Assembly: GCF_004329715.1 (NCBI RefSeq) | Contig: NZ_JXSY01000007.1 | Coordinates: 1 to 53,939, forward strand | Reading direction: 5' to 3' | DNA: 53,939 nt | Origin: Bowmanella sp. JS7-9 | Lineage (GTDB): Bacteria; Pseudomonadota; Gammaproteobacteria; Enterobacterales; Alteromonadaceae | Shown: piece by piece, positions 33,911-43,962 of the stretch | Position numbering within the stretch: position 1 is the stretch's first letter | Layout: each line of letters opens with the position of its first letter | Program-made: the position numbers and the translations under genes | The notes under the pieces: model-generated | Database searches by the model: none | The model's input: only the letters and a program-made list of their open reading frames with translations | Told to the model about the DNA's origin: nothing

Positions 33911-33987
33911 TGGCGCGTGTGGAAGGATTCGAACCTCCGACCGCCTGGTTCGTAGCCAGGTACTCTATCCAGCTGAGCTACACACGC
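33911..33987 (-). tRNA. tRNA-Arg (ACG)
   Basis: Identical to the downstream copy over the mature sequence, CCA encoded. Order csrA, tRNA-Ser, tRNA-Arg x2 matches the csrA-serV-argV region of E. coli. Confidence 0.96.
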
Positions 33988-34102
33988 GTTGTCCGTTAAC
34001 TTTGTGAGTTACCCCTCACAAGGGCGGCGAATTCTAAAGTAGCTGCATGTTAATTACAAGCCATTTTTCACCGATTTTCAAACTCGCCATCCACAAAATG
34101 AA

Positions 34103-34192
34103 TGGCGGAGAGAGAGGGATTCGAACCCTCGATAGGGGTTAACCTATACGCCCTTAGCAGGGGCGCGCCTTCAGCCACTCGGCCATCTCTCC
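34103..34192 (-). tRNA. tRNA-Ser (GCT)
   Basis: 90 nt with a long variable arm; GGAGAGATGGCCGAG start, anticodon loop CTGCTAA, T loop GGTTCGAATCC and CCA. Confidence 0.96.
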
Positions 34193-34318
34193 GTAAGTGA
34201 GGGCGAAGTTTAATGATCAGGGTTTTAAAGTCAAACCTTTTTTAGCAGCAGCGGTTTGATTGCCGGGTTTTTGTCCAATCCGCAGTATTTAATGGCTGTA
34301 AGGCTAAATTTCAGACAT

Positions 34319-34347
34319 AAAAAAAGCTGGTTCCCCAGCTTTTTTTA
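34319..34347 (-). terminator. terminator of csrA
   Basis: AAAAAAAGCTGG-ttcc-CCAGCTTTTTTT after the csrA stop. Confidence 0.9.
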
Positions 34348-34348
34348 C

Positions 34349-34552
34349 TCAATCGTGATTGCCGTTGTGGCCATCACCATGAGTACCTTTTTCCGCTTGT
34401 ATACGCATGTAAATCTCTTCACGATGCACGGAGACTTCTTTCGGTGCGTTTACACCAATGCGCACCTGATTCCCTTTAACGCCCAGTACAGTGACGGTCA
34501 CATCATCACCTACCATCAGGGTTTCACCTACACGACGGGTCAAAATCAGCAT
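34349..34552 (-). CDS. csrA: carbon storage regulator CsrA
   Basis: 67 residues. [51 protein letters not shown] is the canonical RNA-binding dimer with conserved L4, R44-type residues. CAAGAGA precedes the ATG. The C-terminus has an unusual Gly/His/Asn-rich extension. It is a post-transcriptional regulator that binds GGA motifs. Confidence 0.98.
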   Translation of the reverse strand: MLILTRRVGETLMVGDDVTVTVLGVKGNQVRIGVNAPKEVSVHREEIYMRIQAEKGTHGDGHNGNHD

Positions 34553-34713
34553 TCTCTTGCTCCTGTTTCCGTTATTCCGAGTTGTGATCCATCTAAAAAG
34601 TAGCGCAAAATCAATGATTCAGCATTATTTTGCGCCGCCGACCACTCCCTGTTTCTGTTGTCACTGCAAAAACCGGTCGGAAATAGAACCCTAGGGCCTA
34701 AAAAACGCGCGGA

Positions 34714-37311
34714 TTATAACTTATCTTCCAACCAAGTCGACACCGCAGCCAATGCTTTGTCGATATTTTCTGGTTGGCTTCCGCCCGCCTGTGCCATGTC
34801 CGGGCGACCACCGCCCTTACCACCGACCTGTTGCGCGGCGATATTGACGACATCACCGGCTTTAACTGTAGACGTTAAATCATTAGTTACACCAGCGATC
34901 AAACTTACTTTACCGTCATTCACCAAGCCCAGCACGATAATGCCGCTACGCAACTGATTTTTCAGGCCATCCACCATTTCGCGTAGCGATTTGGCTTCTA
35001 CCCCTTCCAGTTTGCTGATCAACACCTTAACACCATTAATGGAGACTGCCGAATTAAGCAAATCGTTCCCGGCCTGACTGGCCATTTTTTGCTTAATGCG
35101 CGCCAGTTCCTTTTCCAGTGCTTTATGCTGCTCCTGCATTTGAGCAATACGGTCTGCCAGCTGTGATGGTTCAGTTTTTAAACCAGCCGCCAGTGATTGT
35201 AACTGGCTATTTTGTTCCAAAGTGTATTTGACCGCTGCAGCGCCGCTAACACCCTCAATACGGCGCACACCGGCAGCGATGCCGCTTTCTGAAACGATTC
35301 GGAACAAACCAATGTCACCGGTACGGTTTACGTGGGTACCACCGCAAAGTTCAACGGAGAAGTTACCCATGCTGACAACACGCACGACGTCGTCATATTT
35401 TTCACCAAACAACGCCTGTGCTCCGCTGGCTTTGGCGGCTTCCAGCTCCATATGCTGGGTTTGCAACGCATTATTTGCACGAATTTCGTCATTAACCAGT
35501 TGCTCAATACGGGTTAATTCTTCTTTGCTAACTGCTTCGAAATGAGAGAAGTCAAAGCGCAGACGTTCAGCATCAACCAGTGAACCTTTTTGATTCACGT
35601 GTGCACCCAGCACGGTTTTAAGCGCGGCATGTAGCAAGTGGGTAGCACTGTGATTGAGTTTTATCGCCTGACGACGGCCAGCATCGATTTTGGCATCGAC
35701 CGCATCGCCAACACGCAGCGCAGCAGACGCTTTACCTTTGTGCGCCACAGCTTTACCCAGCTTAGTGGTATCCAAAACCGTAAACTCACCATCGCGCAGT
35801 GCCAGAACGCCGGTATCCCCTACCTGACCACCTGACTCGGCATAAAATGGCGTGCTATCCAGCACTACCACGCCCTCGTCGCCAGCGTCCAGAGATGTCA
35901 CAGACTGGCCGGCCTTAAATAATTCCACCACGGTAGCATTACCAAACTCATGGTCGTAACCGGTGAACGCTGTGCTCTTTTCAGACTTCAGCATTTCGTT
36001 GTAGTCTGCGCCAAAATTGCTGGCTTGCTGGGCACGTTCGCGCTGCGCCTGCATGGCCTTTTCAAAGCCGACTTCGTCGATTTTCAAGCCTTTTTCACGG
36101 GCGACATCGGCGGTCAGATCCGCCGGAAAACCGTAAGTATCGTAAAGCTTGAAGACGGTTTCGCCTTCGATTGTATCGCCGTTTAATCCCTCGATGGCCT
36201 GATTTAACAGGTTCATACCGCGTTCCAGCGTACGAGAGAATTGCTCTTCTTCGATACGCAGTACTTTCTCTACCATAGCCTGTTGGTCTTTAAGCTCTGG
36301 GTAAGCCTCACCCATTTGCGTTACCAGTTCGGCATACAGCTTATAGAAGAAAATATCGTTAGCGCCCAGCTTGTAGCCATGGCGGACCGCACGACGAATA
36401 ATACGGCGCAGTACATAGCCGCGGCCTTCGTTTGACGGCATGACGCCATCACAGACCAGGAAACCACAAGAACGGATATGGTCAGCAATAACGCGCAGAG
36501 ATTTCTCTTCCAAATCAGTGCAGCCAACAATTTCCGCGGCGCGCTTGATCAGTGCCTGAAAAATGTCGATTTCATAGTTTGAGTGTACCTTCTGCATAAT
36601 CGCTGAGATACGCTCCAGTCCCATGCCGGTATCGATAGACGGTTTAGGTAACGGCTCCATGCTGCCATCCGCGTGACGGTTGAACTGCATAAATACCAGG
36701 TTCCAGATTTCGATAAAGCGATCTCCGTCTTCTTCCGCAGAGCCCGGAGGACCACCCCAGATATGCTCACCGTGATCATAAAATATCTCTGAGCAAGGCC
36801 CACACGGCCCGGTATCGCCCATAGACCAGAAGTTATCACTGGTCGCGATACGAATAATTTTGTCTTTTGGCACGCCAATGTCATTGGCCCAGATATCAAA
36901 CGCTTCATCGTCTTCGGCATAGACCGTGACTAACAGTTTTTCTTTTGGTAACTGCAAGTTTTCAGTCAGGAAAGTCCAGGCAAAACGAATCGCATCCTGT
37001 TTGAAATAGTCACCAAAGCTGAAATTACCCAGCATTTCGAAGAAAGTATGGTGACGGGCGGTATAACCGACATTTTCCAGGTCATTATGTTTACCACCAG
37101 CACGCACGCAGCGCTGTGACGACACGGCACGGGTATAGGCTCGCTTATCTGCACCAAGGAATACATCCTTGAATTGGTTCATCCCGGCGTTGGTAAACAA
37201 CAAGGTGGGATCATCGGCAGGAACCAGCGAACTGCTGGCAACTTTCTGGTGGCCCTGACTGGCGAAGTAATCCAAAAACGCAGAGCGAATTTCAGCGGTG
37301 CTTTTGATCAT
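34714..37311 (-). CDS. alaS: alanyl-tRNA synthetase
   Basis: 865 residues. Class II catalytic core ([35 protein letters not shown]), editing domain zinc motifs [11 protein letters not shown] and [13 protein letters not shown], and a C-terminal DHHA1 domain ([15 protein letters not shown]). Located between the PAS/coiled-coil gene and csrA, as in many relatives. Confidence 0.98.
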   Translation of the reverse strand: MIKSTAEIRSAFLDYFASQGHQKVASSSLVPADDPTLLFTNAGMNQFKDVFLGADKRAYTRAVSSQRCVRAGGKHNDLENVGYTARHHTFFEMLGNFSFGDYFKQDAIRFAWTFLTENLQLPKEKLLVTVYAEDDEAFDIWANDIGVPKDKIIRIATSDNFWSMGDTGPCGPCSEIFYDHGEHIWGGPPGSAEEDGDRFIEIWNLVFMQFNRHADGSMEPLPKPSIDTGMGLERISAIMQKVHSNYEIDIFQALIKRAAEIVGCTDLEEKSLRVIADHIRSCGFLVCDGVMPSNEGRGYVLRRIIRRAVRHGYKLGANDIFFYKLYAELVTQMGEAYPELKDQQAMVEKVLRIEEEQFSRTLERGMNLLNQAIEGLNGDTIEGETVFKLYDTYGFPADLTADVAREKGLKIDEVGFEKAMQAQRERAQQASNFGADYNEMLKSEKSTAFTGYDHEFGNATVVELFKAGQSVTSLDAGDEGVVVLDSTPFYAESGGQVGDTGVLALRDGEFTVLDTTKLGKAVAHKGKASAALRVGDAVDAKIDAGRRQAIKLNHSATHLLHAALKTVLGAHVNQKGSLVDAERLRFDFSHFEAVSKEELTRIEQLVNDEIRANNALQTQHMELEAAKASGAQALFGEKYDDVVRVVSMGNFSVELCGGTHVNRTGDIGLFRIVSESGIAAGVRRIEGVSGAAAVKYTLEQNSQLQSLAAGLKTEPSQLADRIAQMQEQHKALEKELARIKQKMASQAGNDLLNSAVSINGVKVLISKLEGVEAKSLREMVDGLKNQLRSGIIVLGLVNDGKVSLIAGVTNDLTSTVKAGDVVNIAAQQVGGKGGGRPDMAQAGGSQPENIDKALAAVSTWLEDKL

Positions 37312-37370
37312 TGATGGTCCTGAAAACGGCTAATTCTTTGCTATCTGAATGACCGCGCAAGATAACACGA

Positions 37371-37396
37371 AAAAACCGCTGTTTACACAGCGGTTA
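37371..37396 (-). terminator. terminator after the PAS/coiled-coil gene
   Basis: On the minus strand AACCGCTGTG-taaa-CAGCGGTTTTTT, between the two genes of the same direction, so alaS has its own promoter. Confidence 0.85.
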
Positions 37397-37434
37397 GTGA
37401 ATTTTATCTGCATGAATCATACGGTTTTTCAGTA

Positions 37435-40400
37435 CTAAGCATGCAGCTGGGAATAGATAACCCGAAGCGTAATCTGAATCGAATTTTTCACACTTGGCCA
37501 GAAAATATCGATGCTGTCGAAATCCTTGCGTTTGCACGCCTCGTCCATACGATAAGCCATGTCTTTTAATGGCACAGAGTCGATACGGATCGCGATGTTC
37601 TGCAGCTTGCGCGCCGACTGCTGAATCTTAGCGATATCCTCATTCGCCATGGCTTTATCGCAGTTCTCCAGCATTTCCTGCAATTCAGTTAGCAACGCCT
37701 GCAACAATACCGGTACCGTTTCACCACTGGGGTGTTTTTGTAAGTAAGGCAATAAATCGAACCAGTCGCGCGGATTTTCCGGCATGGCAATGCGGGCAAA
37801 TTCAGGCAATGGTGCGGCCTTTTCGGCGGCAGGAGCCGGATGCTCATCTGGCTGTTCCTGTTGCGCCAATTCCAGCGCCTGTTCTTTCTCCGCCAACTGA
37901 TCATTCAATGATGTAAGCGCCTGCTGGGTGTTATTTAACTGCTGCTCTTTGTCGGTCAGCGCCGCCTGACTTTGCTGCAACTGGGCTTGCAACGCCGCCA
38001 GTTGTTCGCTTAGTTCAGCCTGACTGGAGTCCTGTTCATTGAGATGTTGCTGCGAGTTTTGATATTCATCCCGCAGGCTCTGCAATTGCGCTTCCAACTC
38101 CCCCCTGGAGGATTGCAGTTCAGCGATTTCTGCTTCTCGTTGCTCCAGCTGCTCCTGTTGTTTCTTCAGTTGTTCAGCCAACGCTTTATGCTGCGCCTGA
38201 GTTTGCTGTAATTCCGCCTGCAAGCTATCTGATTGTGCCTGCTGGGCCTGCAGCTTAGACTGCAGATGTTGCTCGTCTTCGGCCGCATGACGCGCCTGCT
38301 CTTCGGCTTTTTGCAGTGCCTGCTGCTTGCGCTCTAACTCTTCCTGCATGGCCTGACGCTGGGCATCGGTATCCTGCAATACTTTTTGCAATTCATCTCG
38401 CTGCGCAAGTAATTCTGCCTGTTGTTTTTTCCACTGCTCATCCGAGCCAGCCAGCATCTGGCGCTGCTCGGCTGTTTGCTTTTGCAGTTCCTGCATGGCA
38501 GATGACAACTTCTGAATCTCTGCACTTCGCTGGGCCAACAGTTCTGCCGCCTGTTGCTCGCTCATTTGCAGCTGCTCTTTGGTATGCATGGCATCGTCGC
38601 GTACTTCTTCGATGCGCTGCTGCGCCTGAGCATGCTCTTCCCGCGCCATTTCCAGTTGATTTCGCGCTTTATCCAGCTGGGTCATTAACTCTTGTTGCTG
38701 ATCCTGCCAACTCTCGGCACTACGCTGCTTCTCTTGACGCTCGCGTTCTGCTTGCTCCTGTACCTGAGATAACGCTTCATTCAACTTACGGATCTGTGCG
38801 GTACGCTCTGCCAGTAATTCTGCGGCTTTCTGCTCGATATCCTGTAGTTTCTGTTTAGATTGTGAGGCATCTTTCTGCACTTCATTGGCTTGTTTTTCTG
38901 CCCGTTCATGCTCTTCACGTGCCTGTTCTAACTGCACCTGCGCACGCTGCAGTTCTTCCTGCAATTGCGCCTGCTGCGCCTGCATTTGTGATGCTACTTG
39001 CTCACGCTCTTGCCTTGCCGCATCGGCCTGCGCCTGCATCGCCTCTAATTGTGCGGTAAGCGCACTGATCTGCTCGGTACGTTCGGCCAGCAAGGCAGCT
39101 GCACGCTGCTCACTGGCTTGTAACTGCTCACGGGTCTGCTGTGCTTCCAGCTGCATTTGTTCGATGCGCTGCTGCGCACCATCATGTTCTGCCCGGGCGG
39201 TTTCCAGTTGTTGCTGGGCCTGCTGGAGCTGGCCGTGCAGGGCTTCCTGCAATTCAGCAAACTGGGCTTTTTGCGCTTGCCACTGGGCGTTGTTTTCCAG
39301 CAGTTTTTCGGCCCGTTCGGCGGCAACCTGTTCAATCTCAGCCAATTTGCCGCTGAGTTGCTGGTATTCATCCTGCTGGGCGCCCAGACGAGACTGGGCA
39401 TCCTGATAAGCACGCTGCATGGTGGCGCGCTCCTGTGCGGCCTGCTCACTGGCTTTACGCAGATTACCCAATTGTTCCTGCAGTTTTTCACTGTTTTGCT
39501 CGGCGCTGTTTAATTGCGTGCGCAGCATCTCAATCTGTTCATTGGCCTGGGAAAGCTGCGTTTGTTTACTGGACGTCGCTTGCTGCTGTTGCTGCATTTG
39601 TTCACGCAGCGCCGCCAGTTGTTGTTCGCTTTCTTCACGGGTTTGTTGCAACGTATCGATGCGCTCTTCCGCTTCCTGCAATTCAGCCTGCGCCTGACGC
39701 AGGCGCTTTTCACTCTGCTGCATGGCATCGGCGATTTCACTGCGCTGCTGTTCCAGCGACATGACTTTCATGGCCTGTTGTTGAAGCTCCTGTTGCAATC
39801 GACCCCGTTGTTGCTGACTTTCTTCCAATTCTTCCTGGCTCTGACGAATTTGCTCTTGAGCCGCATCCAAATCGGCCAGCAGTTGCGCCTGAGTCTGTTG
39901 CAACTCTTCGTGCTTCTCATGCAGCGTGCTGATTTCACCCTGCATTTCCTGCTGTGTTTTTTCCGCCTGACTCAGCGCTTCAACTTTGTCTGCCAGCTGA
40001 GACTGACTGCGCTGCAACAAGGCTTCTTTGTCTGCCAGGCGTTTTTCTGCCGCCTGTTGCAGGTTCACTGCGGTTAAACGTTCTTCCTGAGCCTGTTTAA
40101 TTTCCCTCAGGTCCTGCCACAAACACAGCACGCTTTGTAACTGATTGCCGTTAAACATCGGCACGTAAATACACTGACTGGGTAACACATGGCCATCGAC
40201 ACTATGCTCCCAGTTAATCCGCAATACCTGACCATCTTCAACCGCATCCAACACCCGATTTTTCAATTCAAAGGCCTGTTGCTCTGTGCCATTGAGTTCA
40301 GGTGAGTAAGGGAATAAGCCCTGCCAGCTATCGTCGTCAGCAAAACCGAAGAACTCACGCGCCGCCTGATTCATAAAGGTGAAGCCACTGTCTTCCATCA

Positions 40401-42111
40401 TGGCGATGGGCAGCAAAGATTGCCCCAACAGGCTGTCGAATTGGTGTTTGGCGAAAAACTCATTACTGATATCACTGATCCAGCACAGGTACTGCTGTTT
40501 ATCAGCGTCAAATACATCAATGTGCAACTGGCTGGGCAGGATTTCGTCACCAGCCATTTTTAATTTGGCCACATAGCCATGCAGCTGACCGTTGCGGTGC
40601 AATAACTTGGCCGCTTTAGCAGCGCGGTCGGCGTCACTGAACAGATCATATATGGTGGTTTTACGCATCTGTTCCGGCGACATTTGCAGACGCTCAGCAA
40701 AGGTCTTATTCGCCTCAATGATCTGATCATCGGCATCCAGCATAACCACGCCAAGTGGCGCTGAATCCAACATGTTTTTAAAGCGTTTTTGCGACGCCTC
40801 AGCGGCGCGTTTGGCTTGATTAGACTCGGTCACATCCTCAAACTGACCGATATACCCAGCGACTTTGTCGTCGTTATTACGATAGGCGCGGACTTTAAAC
40901 CTTACCTCCGCGGCTGGCATGTTATTGCGCTCGATGGTCGCTTCCTGCTGCATTCCACCAGCGATACTCAGCATCATCAGGTCATCCTGGGCGTGCATAT
41001 CGCGAAATTGTTGCGGCATAAATTCCAACTCTTTGACCGTCTGACCCACCACCTGGTCGGCGCGCACCGAGAACAACTGCTCGAATAGGGTGTTGCATGC
41101 CTGGATCTCGCCAGACGCATCGGCCAGATAACAAGCGCCCGGACTGCCAGCCATGAGCGCGCTGAATTTATTCGACTCGTTGCTGGCGGTATTTTCCGCC
41201 TGGATCAAGTCTTGAATTGGCAGACACAATAATGCCAGCTGATCTTCACCCACATGCTGGCCAATAATACGTAACGGGACCTCATGTTCATCGTGTTTAA
41301 AGCGCACCCGAAAGTCTACCGGCTGGCCTTGCTTAAGCTGTTCAAAGGATTGCTTCCAGTTAAGCCAGTCTATCGGGCTAATCAGCTTCTGTAGCGTGGC
41401 GGCTTTGCCATTAATTTGCGCGGCTGTCAGGCCCAGCAAGGCAGCAAATTGCTCTGTGACACTCACCTCATCGGTTTTCGCATCGATATTCATGCGCGCT
41501 ATCCCCAGCTCATCACATAGCTGCTGATTGACCGACAATTGGTGGGTCAGCGCATCAATTTTGCGTTGCGCCAGGCTGATATCAGACACCGACAAGATAA
41601 TGTGTGCGTCTTCGATGGGGGAATCTAGAGGCGTAACCTGAATAGTCAAATGAATCTGACCGGCTAAATCCAGTTGTACCGTGGTAGATTTGCGTTGGGT
41701 AATGGCCTGCATAAGGGCATGTGAGGGATCAATTTTTAAGGTCGTATCCAGCGTCTGCCCGCGCAGGTTGGCAAAGCTTTGACGCAGCAAGGTCGTCGCG
41801 CCTTTATTGGCATACACCACCTGATTGGCATCATTGAGGTGCACCCGACCTAAGGCAAAGTTATCTAACAACATCTGGCGGGTATCACGTTGCTGCTGCG
41901 CTTCATCACAAAGGCGCTGCGCGTTGCCCGCTTTGTTTTTTTGCAACAAAAACATCACCAAAAACAGCAACGTTGCCGCCGCAAGGCCGGCAAAGGCGCC
42001 CAACAATACACCATCCGACTGGTTGCGCAACATCGCCACTGCCTGTCCTGGCATGGCTGTGCTCAGTAGCGCCAACCCAAATATTGCATTGATTCCTTTG
42101 TACTTATTCAT
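37435..42111 (-). CDS. multi-PAS / long coiled-coil membrane protein with HPt-like end
   Basis: 1558 residues. Membrane helices near residues 10-25 and 36-57, then about five PAS-type modules (roughly 80-670; clearest around 430-560, LGVVMLDADDQIIEANKTFAERL). A coiled coil of some 730 residues follows (about 680-1415), very rich in Gln/Glu/Ala/Leu, with a repeat of 92 residues starting at about 968, 1060 and 1152 (QLEtAReEH). The final 115 residues look like an HPt four-helix domain (LLTELQEMLENCDKAM, IQQSARKLQNIAIRIDS), but where HPt proteins have AHxLKG this has ARKLQN. No kinase or receiver domain is present. Similar proteins stand between recX and alaS in relatives; function unknown. Confidence 0.85.
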   Translation of the reverse strand: MNKYKGINAIFGLALLSTAMPGQAVAMLRNQSDGVLLGAFAGLAAATLLFLVMFLLQKNKAGNAQRLCDEAQQQRDTRQMLLDNFALGRVHLNDANQVVYANKGATTLLRQSFANLRGQTLDTTLKIDPSHALMQAITQRKSTTVQLDLAGQIHLTIQVTPLDSPIEDAHIILSVSDISLAQRKIDALTHQLSVNQQLCDELGIARMNIDAKTDEVSVTEQFAALLGLTAAQINGKAATLQKLISPIDWLNWKQSFEQLKQGQPVDFRVRFKHDEHEVPLRIIGQHVGEDQLALLCLPIQDLIQAENTASNESNKFSALMAGSPGACYLADASGEIQACNTLFEQLFSVRADQVVGQTVKELEFMPQQFRDMHAQDDLMMLSIAGGMQQEATIERNNMPAAEVRFKVRAYRNNDDKVAGYIGQFEDVTESNQAKRAAEASQKRFKNMLDSAPLGVVMLDADDQIIEANKTFAERLQMSPEQMRKTTIYDLFSDADRAAKAAKLLHRNGQLHGYVAKLKMAGDEILPSQLHIDVFDADKQQYLCWISDISNEFFAKHQFDSLLGQSLLPIAMMEDSGFTFMNQAAREFFGFADDDSWQGLFPYSPELNGTEQQAFELKNRVLDAVEDGQVLRINWEHSVDGHVLPSQCIYVPMFNGNQLQSVLCLWQDLREIKQAQEERLTAVNLQQAAEKRLADKEALLQRSQSQLADKVEALSQAEKTQQEMQGEISTLHEKHEELQQTQAQLLADLDAAQEQIRQSQEELEESQQQRGRLQQELQQQAMKVMSLEQQRSEIADAMQQSEKRLRQAQAELQEAEERIDTLQQTREESEQQLAALREQMQQQQQATSSKQTQLSQANEQIEMLRTQLNSAEQNSEKLQEQLGNLRKASEQAAQERATMQRAYQDAQSRLGAQQDEYQQLSGKLAEIEQVAAERAEKLLENNAQWQAQKAQFAELQEALHGQLQQAQQQLETARAEHDGAQQRIEQMQLEAQQTREQLQASEQRAAALLAERTEQISALTAQLEAMQAQADAARQEREQVASQMQAQQAQLQEELQRAQVQLEQAREEHERAEKQANEVQKDASQSKQKLQDIEQKAAELLAERTAQIRKLNEALSQVQEQAERERQEKQRSAESWQDQQQELMTQLDKARNQLEMAREEHAQAQQRIEEVRDDAMHTKEQLQMSEQQAAELLAQRSAEIQKLSSAMQELQKQTAEQRQMLAGSDEQWKKQQAELLAQRDELQKVLQDTDAQRQAMQEELERKQQALQKAEEQARHAAEDEQHLQSKLQAQQAQSDSLQAELQQTQAQHKALAEQLKKQQEQLEQREAEIAELQSSRGELEAQLQSLRDEYQNSQQHLNEQDSSQAELSEQLAALQAQLQQSQAALTDKEQQLNNTQQALTSLNDQLAEKEQALELAQQEQPDEHPAPAAEKAAPLPEFARIAMPENPRDWFDLLPYLQKHPSGETVPVLLQALLTELQEMLENCDKAMANEDIAKIQQSARKLQNIAIRIDSVPLKDMAYRMDEACKRKDFDSIDIFWPSVKNSIQITLRVIYSQLHA

Positions 42112-42246
42112 GCGGATCCCACCCAGCGTATCTATTACGTCAGCATACGCGGCCTGTTAAAAAATAAAAATAGTGTGAAAATCCAACAGGATATCTGAAT
42201 TAATACCTTTGGAATGAAGAGTGTAGTCGAGTGGACAGGGTTGCGC

Positions 42247-42723
42247 TTAGCGATGGTATTTACATGGGCAGGCAAATTGGATTTGGTCGGTGGTGAACCC
42301 TTTACTTTGCAACAGGCGCTGATGTTGCTGTTTTTGTTTCAGAGTCAGACTGCCTGGCTCACCAAAACGTCGATCATGGGTCTGTTTCGCCAGCTCAAAC
42401 CAGTCAACGTCTTGTTCGCCTATCGCCGCATTGATCAACTCGTCACTGATTTGTTGCATACGCAGCTCATACCGAATCCGCACTTCACCCTGCCCTCTGG
42501 CAATGCGCTGACGCACAAATTGCTCGGTAAAGCGAATGTCATTTTGCCAGTTGCGCTGCTGAAAATCGGCTAATTCGGTTTGCACGATGGTCATATCAAA
42601 GCCACGCATTTGCATCTTCTGCCGAACCTCCGCCTCGCTGTGCTCGCGTCGGGCCAGCATTCTTAAAATCGTGTCGCGAATACGCTGTCGGTCAGTGCGT
42701 TGTTCAGGAGATAAAGGCTTCAC
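42247..42723 (-). CDS. recX: RecX, regulator of RecA
   Basis: 158 residues, three tandem three-helix repeats (RDTILRMLARREHSEAEVRQKMQMRGFD, RFTEQFVRQRIARGQGEVRIRYEL). RecX blocks RecA filament growth. recA usually lies immediately upstream, but here the next gene upstream is a divergent acetyltransferase, so the pair has been separated. Confidence 0.9.
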   Translation of the reverse strand: MKPLSPEQRTDRQRIRDTILRMLARREHSEAEVRQKMQMRGFDMTIVQTELADFQQRNWQNDIRFTEQFVRQRIARGQGEVRIRYELRMQQISDELINAAIGEQDVDWFELAKQTHDRRFGEPGSLTLKQKQQHQRLLQSKGFTTDQIQFACPCKYHR

Positions 42724-42759
42724 TTTAAACAGCCATGGGGTGTAATGTGTGCATAGTGT

Positions 42760-43884
42760 ATGTATCGGGCGCTAAGTTACAACCCTATGACCTGGCAGTG
42801 GACAGCAACGACGCAACATATCGCCCCCCATGAAAACGGCGATACTCCATTCCATAAACTGCAATTTCTGCATTTACTGGAGCAAAGCGGTTGTCTGTCA
42901 GAAGACAGCGGATGGCAGCCTTGCGTGCTGACTCACGGCAATGGCAGTGTCGTGCCGTTTTTCGAAAAACAACACAGCTATGGCGAGTTTGTCTTCGATT
43001 GGAGCTGGGCGGATGCCTATCACCAAAACGGCTTGTCTTATTACCCCAAACTGGTGGCTACCACACCTTATACACCGGTAGCGGGCCAGCGAATTTTTGG
43101 TAATGCGGAATTAGCTGAAATTTGCCAGCAGACTGACCTGCGCCAGGCCAGAACCCGGTACTCTTCTGTTCACTGGTTATTTATCTCATCCGAACTACAA
43201 CAGGAATTATCTGAACATGGCTATGTTGGCCGGCACAGTGTGCAGTTTCACTGGCAACACCGCGGCTACCGTGACTTTGACGATTTTCTTGACTCCTTTA
43301 CCTCCAGAAAGCGAAAGTCCACCAGAAAAGAACGCAGCCAGCTAATTCAGGCTGGGATCCGCACAGCCAGAAAAGTTGCCAGTGAAATCGATGATGACGA
43401 TGTGGACTTTTTTTATCGCTGCTATCGGCATACCTATTTGAAACGCAGTGGTCACCAGGGGTATCTGTCCAGAGCGTTTTTCGGTTTGCTCCTGCAACAC
43501 TATGCGCAGCATCTAATGCTGGTTATGGCGTACAGGGAAGACCTGCCCGTCGCCAGTGCGCTGTTTTTATTCGATGAAAACGGTTTATATGGACGCTACT
43601 GGGGCGCTCTGGAGTCGATTCCGGGCCTGCACTTTGAATGCTGTTTATACCAGGGTATCGAGTTTTGTTTGCAACAAAATATTCCCCACTTCAACCCCGG
43701 AACCCAAGGTGAACACAAAATATTACGCGGTTTCGAGCCGGTATGGTGTTACTCCGCACATAAACTCTATCACCCGGATTTTGCCAGTGCCGTGAAGCGT
43801 TTCTGCCAGCAGGAAAGCGCACAACTGGCGCTTTATAAACAGCAAGCAGAATTACTGCTTCCTTTCAAAACACCGAGTTACTGA
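42760..43884 (+). CDS. GNAT-like acyltransferase (DUF482, peptidoglycan biosynthesis/recognition type)
   Basis: 374 residues. FDDFLDSFTSRKRKSTRKERSQL, FFYRCYRHTYLKRSGHQGYLSRAFF and FNPGTQGEHKILRGFEP are characteristic of COG3146, FemAB-related acetyltransferases of unknown substrate. The ATG at 42760 is taken; MTWQW at 42787 is possible. Divergent from recX with only 36 bases between. Confidence 0.87.
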   Translation: MYRALSYNPMTWQWTATTQHIAPHENGDTPFHKLQFLHLLEQSGCLSEDSGWQPCVLTHGNGSVVPFFEKQHSYGEFVFDWSWADAYHQNGLSYYPKLVATTPYTPVAGQRIFGNAELAEICQQTDLRQARTRYSSVHWLFISSELQQELSEHGYVGRHSVQFHWQHRGYRDFDDFLDSFTSRKRKSTRKERSQLIQAGIRTARKVASEIDDDDVDFFYRCYRHTYLKRSGHQGYLSRAFFGLLLQHYAQHLMLVMAYREDLPVASALFLFDENGLYGRYWGALESIPGLHFECCLYQGIEFCLQQNIPHFNPGTQGEHKILRGFEPVWCYSAHKLYHPDFASAVKRFCQQESAQLALYKQQAELLLPFKTPSY

Positions 43885-43962
43885 TTTCGTGACAACATAT
43901 TGAGTCTTATTGCAAAAGCGTTTAGCCTGCGGACACAAAAATAAGCTTTCAAGGATGATGAT

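Noticed and set aside
38316..39764. Several long plus-strand frames (for example 180 and 187 codons) opposite the coiled-coil gene
   Set aside because: They are shadows of the Gln/Glu/Ala-rich coding strand and show Cys/Leu/Phe-rich low-complexity translations without start signals.
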